DNA from: Patescibacteria group bacterium
GTDB taxonomy: Bacteria; Patescibacteriota; Minisyncoccia; Moranbacterales; GWC2-37-73
Direction: 5' to 3'
Assembly (NCBI GenBank): GCA_022709545.1
Contig: JAKLIP010000003.1
Coordinates: 1 to 64,000, forward strand
DNA: 64,000 nucleotides
Both the position numbers and the translations under genes were made by a program. Below, one piece after another: positions 59,801-64,000 of the stretch. The notes below the pieces were generated by a model. That model searched no databases. It was not told the origin of the DNA and saw only the letters and a program-made list of their open reading frames with translations. Numbering within the stretch: the stretch's first letter is position 1; each line of letters opens with the position of its first letter.

Positions 59801-62800
59801 CATCTGCTAAGTTCACGTACTCATCGGAACCTAAAGCTACGCTTGATATTGTCGGTACGCCGGTGTCTTTTGTAGCAATATCAATTTCTGGATTAGCCGG
59901 ATTGCCAGCTATGTCGGAAACATTGCAAGTAGAAGTTAATATTCCATCAGCCAAAGAAGTCAACGCTCCGGTAGCTATTGTTACCGCATTACCAGATATA
60001 GTTCCACTTACAGGACCAACCGATCCAGTGCCTGTATCAGTTATGGTGCAGTCAACTTGTTGGCCGTCTTCTGCTCCATTTGTAACTACATCTATATCCA
60101 CTCCCGAGACTGCTTCAGTTGCGTTTACATATCCATCTGCACCGAAGTGTGCAAATGAAAATGTCGGAACGACCGTGTCTTTAGAGGCAGTATCTGTTCC
60201 ATCAACGGCTGGATTTCCGGCCGCATCTGAAACTGAACATGTAGCTGTCAATAATCCATCGCTCAAAGAAGTTAGATCTCCTGTAGCTATGGTGGCTGCA
60301 TTGCCAGATATAGTTCCGCTTACAGGACCAACCGATCCAGTGCCTGTATCAGTTATGGTGCAGTCAACTTGTTGGCCGTCTTCTACGCCGGTTGTAACTA
60401 CATCTATATTAACGCTTGATGTAGCTTCCGCTAAGTTTATGTATTCATCCGAATCCAGAGCTACGCTTGTAAAAGTCGGGGCACTTGTATCTACCGTGAT
60501 ACCTCTCGTTCCATCTACAGCATTAGGATTGCCAGCATTATCTGTAGCAACTGCTGTTAATGTTTCAGCTCCTTCTCCGAAAGCGGTAATTGCTGCTGCA
60601 TCTAAAACATAAGACCAAGTGGTTGAGGTAACAATTGTTGTAGGATTTCCATTTAGGGTAACCGTTGAACCGTCTTCATTTCCGCCAGTCACAGTTACCG
60701 TTGCTGTTTGTTCGGCAGCATTGATAATATCATCAGTAGCAACTACATCGATAGTTGGAGTTGCTGGAGGAGTTGAATCATAAGTGAATGTCAATGTATC
60801 GGAAGCTGAATTTCCTGAATTATCCAAAACAGACAGCTGCAAAGTATAATCTCCATCAACTGAAACTCCGGTAGCATTTGGATCTTCAATGGTTGGATCG
60901 TCAAAAGTTACTGTCCCAGGTCCGGCAGTTTGAGACCATGCATAAGAAGCGACACCAGCGATTGAAGCATCAACTGTAGCATCAAGTGTGACTGGAAGAT
61001 CAGCAGCGGCAGCTACAACATCTGCTCCGGCATCAACAGTTGGTGAACTGTTATCAACCGTTATCGCTGATGAACTTGTTCCGGTAGTTTGAAAAAGTCC
61101 GACATTGTCTCCAACACCCAAAGTAGGTGCGGATCCATCCGAAACAACTATATAATAAGTCCCTTCTCCAGCTGAAGGATTAGGTACGGTTACAGAACCA
61201 GAACAATCTGTTCCCAGATCGCCAAGATCAACATCTCCTCCATCAGCTGCGGTGTCTGTTGACCAATAAGCGTGACATGAAGCTATTCCCGATCCAGTTT
61301 CCGTAAGTGTGGTTGTCACCACGATTGATGCTCCGTCTTTTACTACATTGTCGTCTAAAGCTACGGAAAAGCCTGAAGGATTGGTATTATCTCGATGTAT
61401 GGTTAGTGTTGAAGTTGCTGTATTTCCTGCTGCGTCATAGCAAGTTATCGTGGAGCTTCCATCATATGAATCTAAAGCGCTCCAGGCATAAAGACTGCTA
61501 TAAGGTCCGGGGTTAGCAACATCGCCTCCACCGGCTATATCGCCAGTAGCGGGAAAGTTGACTTTCTGAATTCCTGAACCGCTATCTGTTGCAGCTTCAC
61601 TAACTGTAAAATCTCCGGTTCCGGAAATGTTAGTTGTATAATATATAACATTTCCAACTGCATATTGTTCGTTGGGGTTTGTGCCTTCAGCAATCGTTGG
61701 CTCTGGGCATGTCGGATTGGTAAAGTCAGTTTCAACAGCAGAACCATCACCAATGTTAGCTTTGGTTACAGTTGTTGCATTGTTTCCTGCAGCATCAGTT
61801 GAAACTAATGTAAAATCAAGTCCTGCACCTTCAGTTTCTGAAGCATCCAAAACACGTGTAAGTGTTGCCGTTGTTCCGACTACTGTATTTGTAGTTGTCG
61901 CCTGACCTCCAATAGTACCGGTTACAGTAGTTCCCGCATCTACCGTCGCAGTAACCGTAACAGTATCACCTGATTTAGCTAAAGTTGTTGTAGCATTGTT
62001 TGAGGCAATATGAATACTGGATGGTGTTGTCGGTGCAGCAACATCTTTAGTAGCTGTATCTGTTCCATTAACAGCTGGGTTTCCGGCCGCATCTGAAACT
62101 GAACAAGTGGCTGTCAATAATCCATCGGCTAAAGAAGTTAGGACTCCGGTAGCTATTGTTACCGCATTGCCAGATATAGTTCCGGTTACTGGACCAACTG
62201 ATCCGGCGACTGTATCCGTTATGGTGCAGGAAACTTGTCTGCCATCTTCTACGCCGGTTGTAGTTACATTTATGTTAACCCCGGAAGTTGCTTCCGCTGA
62301 ATTTACATATTCATCAGAGCCCAAAGCTACGCTTGCAAAAGTTGGAGCATTTGCATCAACCGCTAACGTATTACTGTCGTTAAAGTCTGCAACTGTAAGA
62401 TTATTAGTTCCTCCATCTGTCAAATAACAACTTATTGGTAAAGTCCCAGAAGCTCGGTCTGTATCACCAGAGCCAACTACATATGTAAGTGTATATGTAT
62501 AAGGACCGCTACCGCCTGGGCCTGCGAATGTGCCTGCAACATTTTTGCTATTCACAGTGCAAGCACCAACAGTCAAGGTATTTAAAGTTGATGATAGCGT
62601 AATAGTTAGCGTATCTCCGATTTTTGCAGTTCCTGATGAAGGAGAAACTGATGCAGAAACAGAACCAGTGTTAACTGGAGCCATATAGAAAATAGTAAAG
62701 TGATCAATGCCATTCGCCTCAATTGTGTCTTCTTTCACATCAATCTTGTCTTCATCAATCACTTTCAAATCCTCTGGTTCGACTTCTTCCAGTTCATCAG

Positions 62801-63521
62801 CTGATTTTTCTGTGTAAGCAATCTGCACGTCTACATTCTCAGGTTTAGGCAGTGTTAAATCGTATTTGAAAGTTCCATTTTCCATCGATGAGGTGATGTC
62901 ATAAGCTTTGTTGGAAAGCGCACCAAGTGAAGCCATTTCTTCGTCCGTCAAAGTAATTTCTTCAATTTTCAAGTTTCCAGGATTGTCAGGCAATTTAGTA
63001 AAAGTAACCGTTACATCTTCATTTTGGGGAGCTTTATAAGTAACGCCCTTTTCAACCGGTCCGATTTCCGCAGTCTTTCCGTCGTCACTTACATTCCATT
63101 CCGGCTTTTCATCAGAAGCCTCTTCGGTAGAAATGTTTTCTTCATCAGATGCTTCGTCTGATTCTTCTTCCTCAACTATTTCGTTGTCTGATGGCTGGTC
63201 TGTCAGAGATGGAACATTTTCTGCGGCAGGTTCTTCAGCAACAACTGTTTCTTCGGAAGTTGAATCTTTTTCATCATCAACTGTTGTTTCTTCTTTGTCG
63301 GAATCTGAATTAACTTCATCTTCAGAAACAGATCCTGCCTCATCGGCGCTGGCAGATGGTTCATTATCTGCTCCGGCATACATCATGCCCATTGTCAAAA
63401 GATTGATTGAAGACATCTGAATAACAAACATCGGAACCATTATGATTGCCATAATTTTCTTTGCGACCTTCATTTCACTTTTGTTCAGCCTGAGCTGAAA
63501 CATTTTTACGATTTTTTTCAT
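56886..63521 (-). CDS. Giant multi-domain surface protein, 2211 residues
   Basis: This is the largest gene of the window. It has an N-terminal signal/anchor (about 19-48) and an acidic Ser/Glu/Asp-rich stretch (about 50-145). Next comes an Ig/PKD-like array: four bacterial Ig-like units SVALGSDEYVN...EDGQQV (one near 390-490, three in tandem near 1010-1325), two PKD-like units (YAWSQTAGPG, YSWTQTSGPG) and a tandem pair of about 215-residue double modules (nt 57990-59290). An OmpL47-like and an FnIII-like module follow, related to those of the neighbouring 658-residue protein. The end is SSSQNWWY, one helix and LKRKDE. Probably an adhesin or stalk; no enzyme domain seen. Expression comes from tandem promoters 140-215 bases upstream. 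Confidence 0.82.
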   Translation of the reverse strand: MKKIVKMFQLRLNKSEMKVAKKIMAIIMVPMFVIQMSSINLLTMGMMYAGADNEPSASADEAGSVSEDEVNSDSDKEETTVDDEKDSTSEETVVAEEPAAENVPSLTDQPSDNEIVEEEESDEASDEENISTEEASDEKPEWNVSDDGKTAEIGPVEKGVTYKAPQNEDVTVTFTKLPDNPGNLKIEEITLTDEEMASLGALSNKAYDITSSMENGTFKYDLTLPKPENVDVQIAYTEKSADELEEVEPEDLKVIDEDKIDVKEDTIEANGIDHFTIFYMAPVNTGSVSASVSPSSGTAKIGDTLTITLSSTLNTLTVGACTVNSKNVAGTFAGPGGSGPYTYTLTYVVGSGDTDRASGTLPISCYLTDGGTNNLTVADFNDSNTLAVDANAPTFASVALGSDEYVNSAEATSGVNINVTTTGVEDGRQVSCTITDTVAGSVGPVTGTISGNAVTIATGVLTSLADGLLTATCSVSDAAGNPAVNGTDTATKDVAAPTTPSSIHIASNNATTTLAKSGDTVTVTATVDAGTTVTGTIGGQATTTNTVVGTTATLTRVLDASETEGAGLDFTLVSTDAAGNNATTVTKANIGDGSAVETDFTNPTCPEPTIAEGTNPNEQYAVGNVIYYTTNISGTGDFTVSEAATDSGSGIQKVNFPATGDIAGGGDVANPGPYSSLYAWSALDSYDGSSTITCYDAAGNTATSTLTIHRDNTNPSGFSVALDDNVVKDGASIVVTTTLTETGSGIASCHAYWSTDTAADGGDVDLGDLGTDCSGSVTVPNPSAGEGTYYIVVSDGSAPTLGVGDNVGLFQTTGTSSSAITVDNSSPTVDAGADVVAAAADLPVTLDATVDASIAGVASYAWSQTAGPGTVTFDDPTIEDPNATGVSVDGDYTLQLSVLDNSGNSASDTLTFTYDSTPPATPTIDVVATDDIINAAEQTATVTVTGGNEDGSTVTLNGNPTTIVTSTTWSYVLDAAAITAFGEGAETLTAVATDNAGNPNAVDGTRGITVDTSAPTFTSVALDSDEYINLAEATSSVNIDVVTTGVEDGQQVDCTITDTGTGSVGPVSGTISGNAATIATGDLTSLSDGLLTATCSVSDAAGNPAVDGTDTASKDTVVPTFSFAHFGADGYVNATEAVSGVDIDVVTNGAEDGQQVDCTITDTGTGSVGPVSGTISGNAVTIATGALTSLADGILTSTCNVSDIAGNPANPEIDIATKDTGVPTISSVALGSDEYVNLADATSGVDIDVVTTGVEDGQSVACLISDTFTYIPVSGLISGNTATISSGSLLGLNDGAIGVVCSVSDVAGNTATPRLDTAAKDVVPSTVTILTPAVSAYASGTSVFTFSSSEPGTQECNIDGGAWESCASGDTFSMLSDFAGLGETSFTLNVRDTDAAGNIGTDSRTFTKDTVAPSVTNVQAVVQSSGTDFYPYINGNVTTRIRADVSDAASGLDTTTCEYTLDNGANWYAGSYNVGTGRCIASIPATLTDGDVFTINIRVSDLVGNIGEGSAVVYTVDSEGPHTDSIAISPDPDGIYTSADPTITGTLSDTVSPITSCEYRYRVTGSGSGGWTTWMSGTWTPSGDPRTGTCTGSISGLSDGVSYDFSTRATDTLGHNGGGGENNITRTVDAAAPIVSNVRIVRTSPWTNYTPYVRGDDTFRIIADVSDAASGLDITTCEYTLDDGANWYSGSYNSGTGRCIADISPTIADGTVYTVNVRVNDMVGNQGTGTPATYTVDSANPTTDSITISPDDGTYTNANPTLTGTISDSVSPIVACEYRFRVTGDAWPASWSSATWDGSNCIADLSGLLSDGVSYDFAMRGRDSVEHWGGGGMNHITRIVDGNPPSVDAGTDKVVNALFTQDATASDDGSGIATYSWTQTSGPGTITFVSPNAEDTDISADTDGTYVARLTVTDNVGNSAYDEFTLIWDTTPPVVTLEIDPSHPDGDNHWYVSKPDVTLSAVDLNLDRIEYQIDSTSGTWTTYPSPVEIDDGEYMFYYRALDLAGNVSPIGEKHIKVDTHDPDEVEDLQATYKEDTNGVKLEWDADDSDIKDVYIYRGTTSDFKVNSSSRVAKNDHSDEDFTDYDIERGVKYYYKLVALDDAGNKSEVEKISIEIPKAGGQATVVYEGTEALPADAVVEREPIGDNNEITTPSGSDQGGQPLGSESQQKKKSIAETKPASSSQNWWYLWFTLGVAVLVGGVLWLILKRKDE
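57990..59290 (-). repeat. Tandem double-module repeat in the giant gene
   Basis: Two successive units of about 650 bases (57990-58640 and 58641-59290). Each encodes a TDSI(T/A)ISPD...CEYR(F/Y)RVTG module and an ADVSDAASGLD(I/T)TTCEYTLD module in the same order. Protein similarity is high, indicating a recent duplication. Confidence 0.7.
59545..60485 (-). repeat. Triple tandem Ig-like repeat in the giant gene
   Basis: Three units of about 310 bases (about 59545-59860, 59865-60165, 60170-60485) encoding DEYVN...EDGQQVDCTITD...ISGNA.TIATG.LTSL.DG. A fourth copy lies apart at about 62037-62350. Long identical stretches occur between units, including CTGTATCAGTTATGGTGCAG-type segments. Confidence 0.75.
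62037..62350 (-). repeat. Separate fourth Ig-like repeat copy
   Basis: One unit of the same family as 59545-60485, placed about 1.5 kb upstream in the gene and separated by unlike modules. It is closest to the unit at 60170-60485, sharing GLLTATCSVSDAAGNPAV. Confidence 0.7.
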
Positions 63522-63829
63522 ATTATTTTATATTTTTTAAACTTATTTAATTATTTTTTGAATTTAAAAAACAAGCTAACTAAGACAGACGCTAAACGCA
63601 CCTGCTTAAGTTAGCTTGCTTAAAAAAATTGCGTGAAAAAATATTCACTTTTTTGTTATTTTATGTATTGATTTTATTATAAATAAGCCACTTTGTCAAA
63701 AAAGCACTTATACACACAGCTAATGTGCAATATTACTTTTATAATTTTATCATAAATAAGCCGAATTGTAAAGAATTACTCCTTTAAAATTTCGGCATTT
63801 TACAATATTTTAAAAATTTAAAACATAAC
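63522..63829 (-). promoter_or_regulatory. Leader of the giant gene: tandem promoters and an internal terminator-like hairpin
   Basis: No gene is seen. P1: -35 TTGACA (63694-63699), 17-bp spacer, -10 TAAAAT (63671-63676). P2: -35 TTTACA (63767-63772), 17-bp spacer, -10 TAAAAT (63744-63749). The two share GGCTTATTTAT.ATAAAAT, so one looks like a duplicate of the other. Downstream, CAAGCTAACT(T)AAG pairs across 63572-63618 with a 20-base loop and is followed by TTTTTT (63566-63571), 45 bases before the start codon. It could be an attenuator or end a small RNA of about 100 bases. Confidence 0.6.
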
Positions 63830-63830
63830 A

Positions 63831-63859
63831 AAAAAAGAAGCCTTAGGCCTCTTTTTTTG
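63831..63859 (-). terminator. Bidirectional terminator after the right-edge gene
   Basis: GAGGCC, TAA, GGCTTC (one wobble) between A7 and T7 tracts, about 20 bases past the stop at 63880. Confidence 0.8.
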
Positions 63860-63879
63860 TTATCAGAAATTTATTGGCA

Positions 63880-64000
63880 TTAGTTGCAGCTTCCTCCTTG
63901 AGTTGCAGTCTGATCTGAAGTTGAGGCTCCCTTGACGGCTGCCAGTTTTTTGGAACATTCTGCTGGAGCAACATTGAAAGAATTGCATATTTCCTGCTTA
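63880..64000 (-). CDS. C-terminal end of a Cys-containing protein (cut by the window)
   Basis: The last 39 codons of a leftward gene that starts beyond the right edge. The visible end contains EICNSFNVAPAECSKKLAAV, then a Ser/Thr/Gln/Gly-rich tail ending GGSCN. Three cysteines and the composition suggest an exported protein, but with so little sequence no family can be named. It is followed by a strong terminator. Confidence 0.6.
   Translation of the reverse strand, partial: KQEICNSFNVAPAECSKKLAAVKGASTSDQTATQGGSCN

Noticed and set aside
59593-60612. A 339-codon open frame on the plus strand, antisense to the giant gene
   Set aside because: It lies over the tandem Ig-like repeats and is Val/Ser/Pro/Thr-rich in step with them. 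It has no start signals and exists because the sense codons avoid certain triplets.

Overview
The window looks like a chromosomal segment of an ultra-small, AT-rich bacterium of the Candidate Phyla Radiation (Patescibacteria), most likely a Parcubacteria-type lineage. This placement is inference. It rests on the dense packing of housekeeping genes, the near absence of Shine-Dalgarno (SD) sites, double-length ThyX-like proteins, a UvrC that lacks its C-terminal helix-hairpin-helix part, an IleRS of the 'type 2' kind, and families of very large anchored surface proteins. UGA is used as a stop, so the code is the standard bacterial one. I see no insertion sequence, prophage, CRISPR array or rRNA gene.

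Layout. 0.2-8 kb: miaA, then a leftward block of gatB, a MazG-like gene, tmk, two ThyX-like genes, an AAA-type kinase and dCMP deaminase. Together the last six form a thymidylate-supply island. 8-10.2 kb: secE-nusG-rplK-rplA behind a tRNA-Ile(GAU) gene. 10.4-11.8 kb: a secreted tail-fibre-like protein and tRNA-Ala(UGC). 11.8-16.4 kb: uppP, a Trm9-like methyltransferase placed head to head with a single-protein Elp3, yjbQ and rlmN. 16.5-26.5 kb: an orphan gene with a consensus promoter, then one long leftward operon folD-leuS-nucleotidyltransferase-yvcK-HAD-Nramp-PAP2-glmS. 26.7-30.6 kb: tgt, an anchored beta-sandwich protein and recO. 30.6-35.2 kb: a T-box riboswitch with a very short Stem I, controlling a PIG-V-like membrane glycosyltransferase, ileS and a 58-residue membrane protein. 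35.2-38.5 kb: a Nudix protein, a GT4 glycosyltransferase and argS. 38.5-43.6 kb: secreted and anchored surface proteins. 43.7-54.6 kb: rsmI, a small membrane protein, and a complete nucleotide excision repair locus (a second uvrA, uvrC, uvrA, uvrB). 54.7-63.5 kb: two surface proteins with related C-terminal modules, one of 2211 residues. The right edge holds the end of another Cys-containing protein.

How the genes work together. tRNA biology is over-represented: MiaA, Elp3, a Trm9-like enzyme, a Tgt with a changed base-binding loop, GatB, three aminoacyl-tRNA synthetases and a T-box whose specifier and discriminator positions fit the tRNA-Ile gene in the same window. Nucleotide supply (dCMP deaminase, ThyX-like pair, TMK, MazG, FolD) and DNA repair (UvrABC, RecO) are compact modules. 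UDP-GlcNAc and envelope functions (GlmS, YvcK, nucleotidyltransferase, PAP2, UppP, glycosyltransferases) support a Gram-positive-like wall with large displayed proteins.

Regulation. Many sigma70-like promoters are readable (TTGACA, 16-18 bp, TATAAT). Several sit directly on or next to the preceding terminator. At least one gene (argS) should be leaderless, and only four genes carry a clear SD. The strongest candidates for new biology are the T-box operon, the Elp3/Trm9-like pair, the ThyX-like pair with divided motifs, and a promoter sequence shared by uvrB and the second uvrA.
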